Below are positions 35,316 to 44,214 of a DNA stretch of 47,449 bases, piece by piece; the stretch's first letter is position 1; the number at the start of each line of letters is the position of its first letter. The DNA comes from Planctomycetota bacterium (GTDB taxonomy: Bacteria; Planctomycetota; UBA1135; GCA-002686595): contig JACRIN010000107.1 in NCBI GenBank assembly GCA_016220085.1, positions 1 to 47,449 on the forward strand. Direction: 5' to 3'. The position numbers and the translations under genes are program-made. Under the pieces are notes generated by a model. The model made no database searches. It saw only the letters and a program-made list of their open reading frames with translations, and had not been told where the DNA came from.

Positions 35316-35978
35316 ATGAACCAAATGCGAAACGTCGCGGTCGAGTTCGAAGCGTACTACCTGCTGTGTCCCGACGATCCGGAGACGAAGGACTACTTCG
35401 ATCTCCCTGCCGACTTGCAGGTGCGCGCGATGAACGCGCTGCTCGACGACTGCCAACAGAAGGTCGGCGGCGGTGACGTGACGAAGGGCGAGAAGCTGCT
35501 GAAGCGTTGGAAGAGCATCAAGAAGATCCAACTGCCGGTCGTCAGTGGTCACCCGTTCCTGACCGAGGCCGCTGCGCAAGCGCACCTCGACGCTCGCATC
35601 GCCGAGATCAAGGCGTTGTACGGAGCTGAAGCGGAAGTGGCCGCGCTGAAGACTGCGGCGCCCTGCCCCGATTGCGTCCCGCGTCCGCCGAACCACTACA
35701 GCATTCGCGCCGCCTACCTCGCGCAAGGCGGAAAGCCGATGCACGTCGAGGTCGATCTTGGAGCCAAGGGACACGTAACGGCGCGGCTCGCGATCCGAAT
35801 GCGCGTCGAGACCAAGCTCCACCCACGAGCCCAGGGAGCGCATCCGCCGGGTCACGGATCGACCGCCCGTCCATCGAGCGACGCGCCTGTCGAAGGCAAC
35901 CCGGGCGGCGAGCACCGACACGACGCGCACCACACGAAGCGCGCGGGAACTCGGCGTAAACGGGCGCCCGCGAAGTAG
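35316..35978 (+). CDS. Hypothetical protein with basic, His/Pro-rich tail
   Basis: I do not recognise this 220-residue protein. The start at ATG 35316 follows an AAGGAGAGAGAG ribosome site, 27 bases after the kinase-FGE stop, so it is probably in the same transcript. The first ~130 residues are mostly helical and acidic (PDDPETKDYFDLPADLQ), and a pair of cysteines lies in APCPDCVPRPP. The last ~70 residues are rich in Arg, His, Pro and Gly, look disordered and could bind nucleic acid or metal. It ends with TAG. Some of the tail could be a poorly conserved read-on, but no earlier stop exists. Confidence 0.6.
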   Translation: MNQMRNVAVEFEAYYLLCPDDPETKDYFDLPADLQVRAMNALLDDCQQKVGGGDVTKGEKLLKRWKSIKKIQLPVVSGHPFLTEAAAQAHLDARIAEIKALYGAEAEVAALKTAAPCPDCVPRPPNHYSIRAAYLAQGGKPMHVEVDLGAKGHVTARLAIRMRVETKLHPRAQGAHPPGHGSTARPSSDAPVEGNPGGEHRHDAHHTKRAGTRRKRAPAK

Positions 35979-36003
35979 GCCGAAGCGCGCGCTCCGAGAT
36001 GGA

Positions 36004-36037
36004 CTGCCCCGTCACGCCATGCGGTGTGACGGGGCAG
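36004..36037. terminator. Bidirectional hairpin terminator
   Basis: Perfect 12-bp arms CTGCCCCGTCAC (36004-36015) and GTGACGGGGCAG (36026-36037) with a 10-base loop, between the convergent ends of the hypothetical gene (35978) and the M1 peptidase gene (36130). Confidence 0.8.
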
Positions 36038-36129
36038 CCAGGTCTGATGGGCCGCCCGGCAGACTCCAGGCAACGAGCGGCCCGACCGAGCGTCGAAACC
36101 CGCGACTCGCGCGCAGGTTCCGCGGCGAC

Positions 36130-38025
36130 TCAGGGCGTCCAGCCGAGAAGTCTGTCGATCGTCCCGGTCGAAACCGCGTGGTAGCGCGGCCGCGCGTTCG
36201 CGTAGATCGAGCGGGCCCTCGCCAGGCCTTCCGGCGTCTTCGCGAGCTCGGTGTAGAGCGGCTTCAGGAACTTGCGCCGGCCGACCTCGGTCAGGAACTC
36301 GGCCAAGCGCTCGTCCGCGGCGAGGTAACGGCGACGCGTCGCGAGCACCAGCCAATCGCAGAGGATCTCGCTGTTGTGCGAGCGCGTGAAGCCGAACGCT
36401 TCGTCGAGCTCGACCAGCCGATCGATCGAGACGTCGTCCGGGACCGTGTGGATGAAGTGCTGCCACTGCTGCGTCACCCATCGTTCGGTCGCGAGCGAAC
36501 GAGCCGGCGTGCCGCGCAGCCAACGCTCGCGCTCGCGGTCGACGTCGCCGAGCGCGGGTGACTCGTAGCGCGGCGCGTCCGCGGGCAGGCCCGCCTTCTC
36601 GAGCCACTCGACGAGCTCGACCGCGTTCGCGCGCGACGGATCGCGCGTGAAGAGCTGCGAGCGCAACCACGCGAGGAAGTCGTCGGTCGTGATGCTCTGG
36701 AACGCGTGGTGATCGAAGTAGCCGATCAGGAACTCGTCGAACGCCGCACGACCCCACACCGCTTCCAGGCGGCGCAGGAACAACGCGCCCTTCTCGTAGG
36801 GCACGCCGGAGAAGCCGTCGTCGGGGTTCTTGCCGGCGAGATCGATGTGCAGCACTTGCTGCCACGGCTCGAGTTCCTTCATCTCGAGGTCGAGCTCATG
36901 TCGCGCGAGGCTCTTCTCCAGGTTCGAGCGCGCCTCGCCGAAGACGACTTCCATGATCCGCTGCTCGCAGAACACCGTGAAGCCTTCGTTGAGCCAGAAG
37001 TCGCGCCACGTCGCGTTGGTGACCAGGTTGCCGGACCACGAGTGCGCGAGCTCGTGCGCTACCAGCGCGACGAGCGACTTGTCGCCCGCAAGGATCGTCG
37101 GCGTCGCGAACGTCAGCCGCGGATTCTCCATCCCGCCGAACGGGAACGACGGCGGCAGCACGATGATGTCGTAGCGGCCCCAACGGTACGGCCCGAAGAG
37201 CTTCTCCGCGGCCTGGATCATCTTCTCGGTGTCGCCGAGCTCATCGCGCGCGCCGACGACCTTCGACGGCTCCGCCCAGACGCCGCAGCGCTCGGAAATC
37301 GGCTCGAACGCGAGGTCGCCGGCGGCGAGCGCGATCAGGTACGGCGGAATCGCTTGCGGCATCCGGAAACGCCACACGCCGTCGTCGCCGCGACCGAGGT
37401 GCTCGGCGCTCATCACGACGGTGAGCTCCTTCGGCGCGCGCACCGCCGCGCTGTACGTCGCGCGCACGCCGGGCGAGTCCTGCAGCGGGATCCACGTCCG
37501 CGTCAGGATCGATTGACCCTGCGTGAAGAGGAACGGTTGCTTGCGATCGGCGGTTTGTCCGGGCGAGAGCCACTGCAATGCCGCCGCGCGCTCGGTCGTG
37601 TGGTACGCGATGCGCACCTTCGCGTCATCGGGCGCGAGCTGGATCGTCAGCGCCGCGCCGAGGATCGGATCGTCCGCGGAGAGCGACCACGCGCGCGGCC
37701 GCCCGTCGGGGCCGACGACGTCGACGATCGCGAGGCCCTGCGTGTCGAGCTTCAGCGGCGCGTCGCGGTCGAAGCGGTCGAACGAGAGCTCGGCGGCTCC
37801 GCGGAGCTCCTGCGCGTCGAAATCGAGCGTCAGATCGAGGTCGAGGTGCGTGACGCGGACGCGGTTGGGCTCGGAACGGCTGTGGAAGTCCATCGGAAGC
37901 TCGCGCGGGGAGTAGGCCGGCTGTCGGAAGCTCGCGACGTCCGACTCGGGCTCGATCGAAGCGGTCGGCACGCCGGCGCATCCGGCGAGCAACACGGCGA
38001 CCAGCAGAACGAAGGTGCGGAACAT
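36130..38025 (-). CDS. M1-family aminopeptidase lipoprotein (leukotriene A4 hydrolase-like)
   Basis: The 631-residue zinc aminopeptidase removes N-terminal residues from peptides. The substrate-binding motif FGGMEN is at about 296-301; the zinc site is HELAHSW (His324, Glu325, His328) with the third ligand Glu347 in FWLNEGFTVF. Catalytic Tyr lies in GVPYEKGALFL. The C-terminal helical domain (about 490-631) resembles the LTA4H C-domain. The N-terminus MFRTFVLLVAVLLAGC is a lipoprotein signal (Cys16), so it acts in the envelope, probably in peptide scavenging. A strong hairpin (38048-38080) insulates it from the upstream gene. Confidence 0.94.
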   Translation of the reverse strand: MFRTFVLLVAVLLAGCAGVPTASIEPESDVASFRQPAYSPRELPMDFHSRSEPNRVRVTHLDLDLTLDFDAQELRGAAELSFDRFDRDAPLKLDTQGLAIVDVVGPDGRPRAWSLSADDPILGAALTIQLAPDDAKVRIAYHTTERAAALQWLSPGQTADRKQPFLFTQGQSILTRTWIPLQDSPGVRATYSAAVRAPKELTVVMSAEHLGRGDDGVWRFRMPQAIPPYLIALAAGDLAFEPISERCGVWAEPSKVVGARDELGDTEKMIQAAEKLFGPYRWGRYDIIVLPPSFPFGGMENPRLTFATPTILAGDKSLVALVAHELAHSWSGNLVTNATWRDFWLNEGFTVFCEQRIMEVVFGEARSNLEKSLARHELDLEMKELEPWQQVLHIDLAGKNPDDGFSGVPYEKGALFLRRLEAVWGRAAFDEFLIGYFDHHAFQSITTDDFLAWLRSQLFTRDPSRANAVELVEWLEKAGLPADAPRYESPALGDVDRERERWLRGTPARSLATERWVTQQWQHFIHTVPDDVSIDRLVELDEAFGFTRSHNSEILCDWLVLATRRRYLAADERLAEFLTEVGRRKFLKPLYTELAKTPEGLARARSIYANARPRYHAVSTGTIDRLLGWTP

Positions 38026-38047
38026 GGGCCGACTAGTTCACCGCGGG

Positions 38048-38080
38048 CGCGCGCCGTTGGCAACCGCCGAACGGCGCGCG
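38048..38080 (-). terminator. Hairpin terminator of the two-gene unit 40389-38099
   Basis: Perfect 11-bp arms CGCGCGCCGTT (38048-38058) and AACGGCGCGCG (38070-38080) with an 11-base loop. It sits just after the stop at 38099 on the minus strand and before the M1 peptidase start. Confidence 0.7.
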
Positions 38081-38098
38081 ACGTCTCGCACGCGCGGT

Positions 38099-39280
38099 TC
38101 AGAGCGACGGCAGCGAGTCCAAGGGGTCGCGCAAGCGACGACGGAGGTTCTTCGAGCGACTCTCGACGAGACGGAAGAGGTCGAGACTGCAGAACAAGTA
38201 CGGCGGCTCGTCGAACCAATCGTCGTCCTCGTCCGCGTCGTGCCACGCGACGCCGAGATTGAACGAACGATTCACGTGTACGACCGCGCCGAGCCCCGGC
38301 CCGATATCGTCGCGCACGAGCAGCGAGAGCGAAGCTCCGTGGAAGTCCTCGAAGTCGGCGTCGTAGCGGATGCGTCCGACGAGCTCGAGGTTCAGCGCCT
38401 CGCTGATGCGCAAGTCGTCGACGCCCGAGACGTCGAGCTCGATCGCCGCGGACGGGTGCAGGGCGATCCACTGCCAACGGGGCGGCTCGAGACTCCCCGC
38501 GTCGACCGCGAAACCGTTCAGCCACTCCTCCCACGGATACTGGGAGTAACCGCGATCGAGGTACGCGTCCCAGTGCGCCTTGGCGTCGGTGACGAGCCCG
38601 ATCTGCTCCTCGCGCAGCTCGGCGGTCGCGAGCGCGAAGAGCGCCGCCAACGCGTCCGCTCGGAGACGGAGGTCGACGGCGACCTCGACGGGGACGTTCG
38701 GCGCTTGCTCGTTCGTCGCGTCGTACTTGGTGAGCAGGATTTCGCCGGGCAGCTCCTTGGCGCGCGCCGCGTCGAGGAAAAAACCCGCGCGCGGTTGGGC
38801 GTTGGGCCGCGCGAGCGGCGCGCGCTTGCCCGCGACGACGAACGTCTGCGCGCCGAACCCCGCGCGGTTGACCGAGAGGAAGAAGCGCGCGAGCTCCTCG
38901 TGCGTGTCGACCGCCCCGTCGGGCGCGGCGACGGCCTCCGCGCGCACGCACGCCTCGGCGAGGGCGTCGAGCTTCGCACCGAACGTCGCTCGCGCCGCGC
39001 TCGCCACGGGATCCGACGAAGGCGCGGAGCTCTCGAAATCGGCCGCCAACTTCGAAAACACCTCGCTCCACCGCGCGGCGTCGATGTCCGCCGCGAGGCG
39101 CGCGCGAACCTGCGTGCGATAGCGCGGGTCGGCCGCGATCGAGTCGAACTCGGCCCAGAGATCGATGTCGAGCGTGCCGTACGCGGAGTGCAGCGGCGCT
39201 TGACCCAACGCGGCCGCCGCGAAGCCGAGGATCGCGGCGAGGAAGAGGCTCGAACGGAGCTTGTCGAGAAGATTGCGCAT
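38099..39280 (-). CDS. Hypothetical exported protein
   Basis: I do not recognise this 393-residue protein. A signal peptide is visible (SSLFLAAILGFAAAALGQ). The rest alternates helical and beta segments, with HTEELARFFLSVNRAGFG near the middle, and a C-terminal half with regular beta strands (IELDVSGVDDLRISEALNL, ASLSLLVRDDIG) and an acidic loop DADEDDDWFDEPP. No catalytic motif is apparent. The ATG at 39280 lies 8 bases after the stop of the alpha/beta-hydrolase gene, so the two form an operon and may act together. Confidence 0.75.
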   Translation of the reverse strand: MRNLLDKLRSSLFLAAILGFAAAALGQAPLHSAYGTLDIDLWAEFDSIAADPRYRTQVRARLAADIDAARWSEVFSKLAADFESSAPSSDPVASAARATFGAKLDALAEACVRAEAVAAPDGAVDTHEELARFFLSVNRAGFGAQTFVVAGKRAPLARPNAQPRAGFFLDAARAKELPGEILLTKYDATNEQAPNVPVEVAVDLRLRADALAALFALATAELREEQIGLVTDAKAHWDAYLDRGYSQYPWEEWLNGFAVDAGSLEPPRWQWIALHPSAAIELDVSGVDDLRISEALNLELVGRIRYDADFEDFHGASLSLLVRDDIGPGLGAVVHVNRSFNLGVAWHDADEDDDWFDEPPYLFCSLDLFRLVESRSKNLRRRLRDPLDSLPSL

Positions 39281-39288
39281 GGTTCGAC

Positions 39289-40389
39289 TCAAGCGAGCAG
39301 GTCGCGGAGCTCGCGCAGGATCCGGATGCCGTCCTTCAGCGCCTTGAAGTAGTCGAGGACGCTCGGATCGGGCGGCATTCGATCGCGCAGAGAGAAGAGC
39401 TCGTTCTTCTTCGCGATCACCTTCGGCACGTTCGCGAACTTCCCGCCGAAGCGCGGATACTCGGCCTCGTCGACCGCGTTCGCGACTTCCTTGGCGGAGA
39501 GCGCGGTGCTCGAGATCGCCGTGCTGAAGATCTGCGTGTACACCTGCGGGTTGTCGAGGAAGTGCGTGAACGCGTGCACGTTCCAATCGCGGTAGTGCGT
39601 CAGCGTGATCGACTCGCAGAGGCTCTTCCACGTCTTCGGTTCGAAGCGCCGCACGAGCGTCACGGGATCGACTTCGTGGTGCACCGTCACGTAGCGCGCG
39701 CAGTACTTGTCGAGCTTGTTCGCCGGCCCCGGTCGAACGATCGACTCGTACGCGTTGAAGTCGGTCTGCAGCACGCGACTCGTGTTCGCGAGCATGAAGA
39801 TCGTCTGGAAGCCCCAGTTGGGATGCGCGAGCTGATTCGGCAGGCCCTGGGACATCTGCTTGTTCGTCGCGAGCAGGTGCAACGAATCGTGGATCACCGC
39901 GGTGCCGAGGCTGTGCGCGACGATCGACGCGCGCGGCAACGGCTCACCCGGCTGCCAACGGGCCTTCAACGCCCTGACGATCTGGTCGCAGACCGAGACG
40001 CGCACGTTCTGGCGCTCGAGCGCGAGCACGTAGTACAGCGCGGCGTCCGCGACGTGCGACCAGAGGAACGCATCGTTCGGGTCGATGTCCGCGAGCGCTT
40101 CGAGGACGCCTGCGCCCGGCAAGCCGAGCGACTTCGCGTGCGCCGCGGATGCCGCGCCGCCGAGCTGCTTCCACCGCGCGAGCGCCTCGCCGAACTCCTT
40201 GTCGTACGAGATCGGGACGACGTCGACGAAGTCCGAGAACTTGCGCTGCGCGAAGATCGCGAAGCGCGCCGGATCGGCGCATTGGTCGAGCTTCGCGCGA
40301 ACCTCGACGTCCCAGGCGGGCGCCGCGGCGGTCGCTTGGGCCGGCTGGACTCCGACGCCGTGGACGACGAACAGGATGTGCTTGGGCAT
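39289..40389 (-). CDS. Alpha/beta-hydrolase-like protein
   Basis: The 366-residue product starts KHILFVVHGVGVQ, the beta-strand and oxyanion HG motif of alpha/beta hydrolases. The nucleophile elbow is SIVAHSLGTAV, with Ser in the H-S-L-G version of GxSxG (Ala in the first position). A possible acid is Asp in VHHEVDPVTLVRRF and the His in THYRDWNVHAF. There is no signal peptide. Similar lipase-like proteins act on lipids or as effector-associated esterases, but the substrate here is unknown. The start ATG 40389 has AGGGA upstream. It is divergent from the thioredoxin gene. Confidence 0.75.
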   Translation of the reverse strand: MPKHILFVVHGVGVQPAQATAAAPAWDVEVRAKLDQCADPARFAIFAQRKFSDFVDVVPISYDKEFGEALARWKQLGGAASAAHAKSLGLPGAGVLEALADIDPNDAFLWSHVADAALYYVLALERQNVRVSVCDQIVRALKARWQPGEPLPRASIVAHSLGTAVIHDSLHLLATNKQMSQGLPNQLAHPNWGFQTIFMLANTSRVLQTDFNAYESIVRPGPANKLDKYCARYVTVHHEVDPVTLVRRFEPKTWKSLCESITLTHYRDWNVHAFTHFLDNPQVYTQIFSTAISSTALSAKEVANAVDEAEYPRFGGKFANVPKVIAKKNELFSLRDRMPPDPSVLDYFKALKDGIRILRELRDLLA

Positions 40390-40606
40390 GGCAAGGGATC
40401 CCTCGCGCCCGCCGACCGCGACGCGCGAGCGTGCGCATGCGGGGCGAGCGACGGGGCGCGAGTGTACGGAACCGAGGCTCGGGATCCGCGGCCCCACCTG
40501 CTCGCGCGTCGCGCCCGGACCGCGTGCGGCGCCAACGCGACCCTTACGCGCCGCGCGCGAGCGGTCGGCGGCGAAAGGTCGATGGTGGCGCCGTCGAAAG
40601 CTCGGT

Positions 40607-40612
40607 TAGAAT
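40607..40612 (+). promoter_or_regulatory. Possible -10 box of the thioredoxin gene
   Basis: TAGAAT matches TATAAT at five of six positions, 34 bases before the ATG at 40646. I see no good -35 at the right spacing. Confidence 0.35.
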
Positions 40613-40645
40613 CGCCCCGTCGTTCCCCGACATGAAAGGCAAACC

Positions 40646-41623
40646 ATGAAGCTCAGCCGTGTCTGGCTGCCGCTCTTCGCATTCGCCGCGCTGTATGCGC
40701 CGGTGTCCGCGCAAGGCGTCGGCAGCAACGTGCCGGCGGTCGTGGAACTCCAAGGCTACGCGCAGACGAAAGCGACGAGCTACGAGGAGTTCCTTGGCCG
40801 TGCGGTGTTGATCGAGTTCTTCGCGCACTGGTGAGGCCCGTGCGGCTCGTCGGTCCCTCATCTCAACGAACTGCAAGCGAAGTTCGGCGAGCAGGGCCTG
40901 ACGGTTCTCGGCGTGACCGATGAACCCCAAAAGCCGACGGAAACCTGGGTCGAGAAGAAGGGCGCGAAATACGCCTACGCGTACGACAAGGGCGGCAAGC
41001 TCGCGCGCTTCTTCGGCGTGAGCGGCATCCCGCACGCGGTGTTGGTCGACGCGACCGGCAAGATCGTGTGGCGCGGCAACCCCGGCAGACTGGAGGACGC
41101 CGTGATCGAGAAAGCGGTCAAGGGCGCTCTCTCGAAGCCGATGTGGGATTGGCCCGCCTCCGCGAAGGCCGTGCGCACGGCGGTGCAGAAGCGCCAGTGG
41201 GCCGAAGCGATCTCGGCGGCGAGCAAGCTCGCCGAAGCCGACGGCGGCCCGGTGATCGCGGATGCGCTGAAGCAGCTCGTCACCGGACGCGTCACCGCGA
41301 TGAAGGAGGACCTGAACGCAGGCAACTTCCTCGGCGCGCAGGACGCGGCGAACGCGCTGTCGAAGTCGCTCGGCTCGTTGCCCGAGAAGGCCGAGGCGGA
41401 CGCGGTGTTGACGGCGATCAAGGCCGACAAGGACGCGGCCACGATCATCAAGGCCCAGCAACAGATCCGCGGGATCCGCGAAGCCGCTCCGAGCAAGCGC
41501 AAGGAGATCGACGCGGCGATCGACGACCTCAAGAAGCTCGTGAAGGAGCATCCGGGGACCTTCGCCGCGACCGAGGCGAACGCGATGCTCGACGAGCTCA
41601 TGGAGAAGAAGCGCAACAAGTGA
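40646..41623 (+). CDS. Thioredoxin-like protein, candidate selenoprotein (TGA at first active-site Cys)
   Basis: The frame has a signal peptide (LPLFAFAALYAPVSAQ), then a TlpA/thioredoxin-type domain: TSYEEFLGRAVLIEFFAHW, TGA (40832-40834, codon 63), GPCGSSVPHLNEL, then GLTVLGVTDE and GVSGIPHAVLVDATGKIVWRG with the cis-proline loop. In relatives the motif is W-C-G-P-C, so the TGA stands exactly at the nucleophilic cysteine, and the second cysteine is kept. The frame stays open and family-like for 262 more codons. Read with selenocysteine it makes 325 residues with a U-G-P-C redox centre; the C-terminal ~150 residues are helical and lysine-rich. A hairpin follows the TGA. The alternative is a TGC-to-TGA nonsense mutation or sequencing error. 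Sel genes are not in this window. Confidence 0.7.
40841..40875 (+). promoter_or_regulatory. Candidate bacterial SECIS hairpin
   Basis: Starting 6 bases after the TGA, TGCGG pairs with CTGCA, TCGT with ACGA and GG with TC, with two single mismatches between the blocks. The apical loop begins about 20 bases after the TGA; if the terminal G-T pair opens, the loop starts with G. Bacterial SECIS elements have a stem-loop in this distance range with a guanosine at the start of the loop. Base-pairing was assessed by eye. Confidence 0.4.
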
Positions 41624-41649
41624 GCGACTGACACGCTCGCGTCGCGAAA

Positions 41650-41691
41650 GCTGCGGCTCGCCGGACCCGTCCGGCGGGCCGCAGCGCTTTT
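41650..41691 (+). terminator. Intrinsic terminator after the thioredoxin gene
   Basis: GCTGCGGC (41650-41657) pairs with GCCGCAGC (41678-41685), and CGCCGGA with TCCGGCG inside, around a CCCG loop and one mismatch. It is followed by GCTTTT, the best T-tract of any hairpin in this window. Confidence 0.92.
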
Positions 41692-41729
41692 CGAGCGCGG
41701 TCGGTACACTCGCCGAGTTCCTCCCCCAC

Positions 41730-42920
41730 ATGGACTCGCGCAAGGCTCGATGGATCGCGCTCTCGGCATCGAGCGCGGTGGCGCTGGCGATCCTGTGCTT
41801 CGGAATCGCCCGGCTCCAGAGGCCGATGGACAACACGGTAAAGATCAACGTCGGCGAGCGCCCGAAGCCGCCGCCGCGCGCCGCGTCGAGCTCCGCCACC
41901 GCCAGCACGCTCGATCCGGTGAAGCCCGAGGAATGGACGTTCCACCTGTCGCCGGACGAGGCCGAGACGTTCTTCGCGATGAGCCTGAACCCGCGCGTCG
42001 TCTACGACCCGTGGATGGCGATCCGCGAGGTCGAGAACGAGGTCTACGAGTTCGTGTGGACCGAGCACCCGAAGCGCAAGTTCGAGTTCCGCACGAACGG
42101 CCTCGGTTGCCGCGAGGATCACGACCTCGACGTGCCGCCGCGCGACCTGCGCGTGCTCGTCGCCGGAGATTCGCACACCTGCGGCCTCTGCTCCAACGCG
42201 GAGAGCTTCACGAATCGTCTCGAGGACCTGATCGCGGTCGGTCGGCCCGGCAAGACGGTCGAGGCGCTGAACACCGGACTCGGCGGCTACCACTTCTACA
42301 ACTACCTCGGCGCTCTCTACCGCTTCCGCGACTTCGCGCCGCAGGTGTTCGTCTGCGCGATCTTCGGCGGCAACGACTTCTCCGAGTACTTCTTCGTCTA
42401 CCTGCATCTCACCGACGGCGACTGGCCGATCTTGCTGCCGAAGTTCGAGAAGCGGCGCCAACTCGCGTTGGAGCTCTCGTCCGACGCGATGGGACAAGGG
42501 CTCGCGGAGCTCGACCTCCTGCGGAACTTCGAGCACTTGCGCGAGCCGATCGCCGACCACGCGCTGCAGATGTGCCTCGAGATGCAACGCGTCGCTCGTC
42601 GTCAGGGCACCGAGGTCGTCTTCCTCTACATCCCGAGCCCGTTCGAGCTCCACTGGCCCGAACCGGTCGAACGCTACACGCAAACGAGGAACACGCTCGA
42701 GCTCACCGACGCGGATTTCTCGCTGGTCTCCGCGGTGTCCGATCGCCTGCTCGCCGGCCTGCGCGAGCGCGGCGCGGCCACCGTCGACCTGCGTCCGATC
42801 TTCGCGAGCGAGCCCGTGCCGCCCTACTGGCGCACCGACTTCCACCTGAACGTGCGCGGCCACGAACTCGCCGCTCGCGCGCTCGAGCCCGTCGTCGCCG
42901 CGCTGCTCAAGGTCGACTGA
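41730..42920 (+). CDS. Membrane-anchored SGNH/GDSL hydrolase
   Basis: The 396-residue product has one N-terminal membrane helix (WIALSASSAVALAILCFGIA), then a Pro/Ala-rich linker. The SGNH core begins at LRVLVAGDSHTCG (nucleophile Ser, block I), has the Gly in NTGLGGYHF, the Asn in FGGNDFSEYF and the catalytic Asp-His in TDFHLNVRGHELAA. Many such enzymes deacetylate or acylate surface glycans or hydrolyse lipids; here the location outside the membrane suggests an envelope substrate. Its stop overlaps the end of the convergent M16 gene by 14 bases. Confidence 0.85.
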   Translation: MDSRKARWIALSASSAVALAILCFGIARLQRPMDNTVKINVGERPKPPPRAASSSATASTLDPVKPEEWTFHLSPDEAETFFAMSLNPRVVYDPWMAIREVENEVYEFVWTEHPKRKFEFRTNGLGCREDHDLDVPPRDLRVLVAGDSHTCGLCSNAESFTNRLEDLIAVGRPGKTVEALNTGLGGYHFYNYLGALYRFRDFAPQVFVCAIFGGNDFSEYFFVYLHLTDGDWPILLPKFEKRRQLALELSSDAMGQGLAELDLLRNFEHLREPIADHALQMCLEMQRVARRQGTEVVFLYIPSPFELHWPEPVERYTQTRNTLELTDADFSLVSAVSDRLLAGLRERGAATVDLRPIFASEPVPPYWRTDFHLNVRGHELAARALEPVVAALLKVD

Positions 42921-44214
42921 CGACGCGACCGAGCGCCTTCGCGTCGGTCGGGCCGGCCGCGGCGAGCACGCACGCGTCCGGATGCAGATGCGCGCGCGCG
43001 ACGCGACGCACGTCGTCGGGAGTCACCGCGGCGTATTCGAGCGGCAGTCGCTCGAGCACGTCGGCGGGCAGCTTGTGGCGTTCCATCGAGATCAAGAAGC
43101 CCGCGCGACGCGACGCGCGCTGGAACCCGAGCGCGAACGAACCGATCAGGTAGCTTTTCGCGGTCGCGAGCTCCTCGTCGCCGACGAGCTCTTCGCGGAT
43201 GCGCTGCATCTCGGCGAGGAAACCCTGGATCGCGGTCGTGACGTGCTGCGGCGACGTGCCGATGTACGCGCAGAACGTGCCCGGCAGGATGCCGGCGCTC
43301 GAATGGATCGCGGCGTGCACGGTGTAGGCGAGCCCGAGCTCGTCTCGCAACTTCATCGAGATGCGATTGGTGAAGCCGGGTCCGGTGCCGAGGACGTGGT
43401 CCATCACCACGAGCGGCACGTAGTCGGGATTGCTGCGCGCGACGCCGAGGTGGCCGAGATAGACGTGCACTTGCTGGCGATCGGCGCGGAAGACCTGGGT
43501 GCGCGCGGCGCGTTCGGGGAAGGGCGAATCGGTCGGTACGAACGGCATACCGCGCGTCCAACGCTTCAAGCGCTTCTCGAAGAGCGCGCGCACTTCCTCG
43601 GGGTCGACTTCGCCGCAGACCGCGATGGTCGTGCGCTCGCCGACCCAGTGCTCGCGCTGGAACGCGAGCACCTCGCCGCGCCTCAATCGGCGCACGGTGT
43701 CGAGCGTGCCGTACGCGTTGCGGCCGAGCCAATGTTCGCCGTAGACGAGCTTGCGGAACAAGAGCTCGCCTTGCGCGCGCGGATCGTCGCGCTCGACGAG
43801 CAAGCGCTCGAGCAAGCGCTCGCGTTGACGACGGTACTCCTCCTCGGGATACGTCGGCTCGGTCAAGAGCTCGCACGCGAGGTCGCAGAGCAGGCGCCAA
43901 TCGCGCCCCGCGATCTGCCCGGAAATGCCGCTCGCGTCGCCGGAGAGCGAACCGGCGGCGGGTTCGAGCAGCTCGGAGAGCTCTTCCTCGGTGTGCAGCC
44001 GCGTGCCTTGGTCGGCGAGCGCGCCCGCGAGGTACGCGAGCCCTTCCTTGCCGCGCGGATCGAGCGAATGCCCTCCGCGGACGTGCGAGTGCAACGCGAA
44101 CACGGGCGCGCCGACGCGCGGAGACACGAGCAACGTGGCGCCGCACGAGAGCTCGTAGCGCCGGATCGCGAGCTCGATCGTCGGGACCGAAGTGTGCGAG
44201 GCCGCGGCGCTCAT
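42907..44214 (-). CDS. M16-family peptidase-like protein lacking the zinc motif
   Basis: The 435-residue protein has the two-lobed M16 fold: LSCGATLLVSPRVGAPVFA at the start, and FTNRISMKLRDELGLAYTVHA in the second lobe (the conserved substrate-binding R-Y pair region). The inverted zinc motif HxxEH is replaced by GLAYLAGALADQG, so it cannot bind zinc there. Family precedent pairs such a subunit with an active one, as in the processing peptidases and in PqqF-like pairs. The active partner is the upstream gene, coupled by an ATGA overlap (44214-44211). It ends by overlapping the SGNH gene on the other strand. Confidence 0.88.
   Translation of the reverse strand: MSAAASHTSVPTIELAIRRYELSCGATLLVSPRVGAPVFALHSHVRGGHSLDPRGKEGLAYLAGALADQGTRLHTEEELSELLEPAAGSLSGDASGISGQIAGRDWRLLCDLACELLTEPTYPEEEYRRQRERLLERLLVERDDPRAQGELLFRKLVYGEHWLGRNAYGTLDTVRRLRRGEVLAFQREHWVGERTTIAVCGEVDPEEVRALFEKRLKRWTRGMPFVPTDSPFPERAARTQVFRADRQQVHVYLGHLGVARSNPDYVPLVVMDHVLGTGPGFTNRISMKLRDELGLAYTVHAAIHSSAGILPGTFCAYIGTSPQHVTTAIQGFLAEMQRIREELVGDEELATAKSYLIGSFALGFQRASRRAGFLISMERHKLPADVLERLPLEYAAVTPDDVRRVARAHLHPDACVLAAAGPTDAKALGRVVSRP

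Noticed and set aside
40832..40860. A shorter hairpin using the TGA itself (TGAGG with CCTCA) as the SECIS
   Set aside because: Only five base pairs are firm and the apical loop would lie about 9 bases from the TGA, closer than usual for bacterial SECIS elements; the 40841-40875 hairpin fits better.
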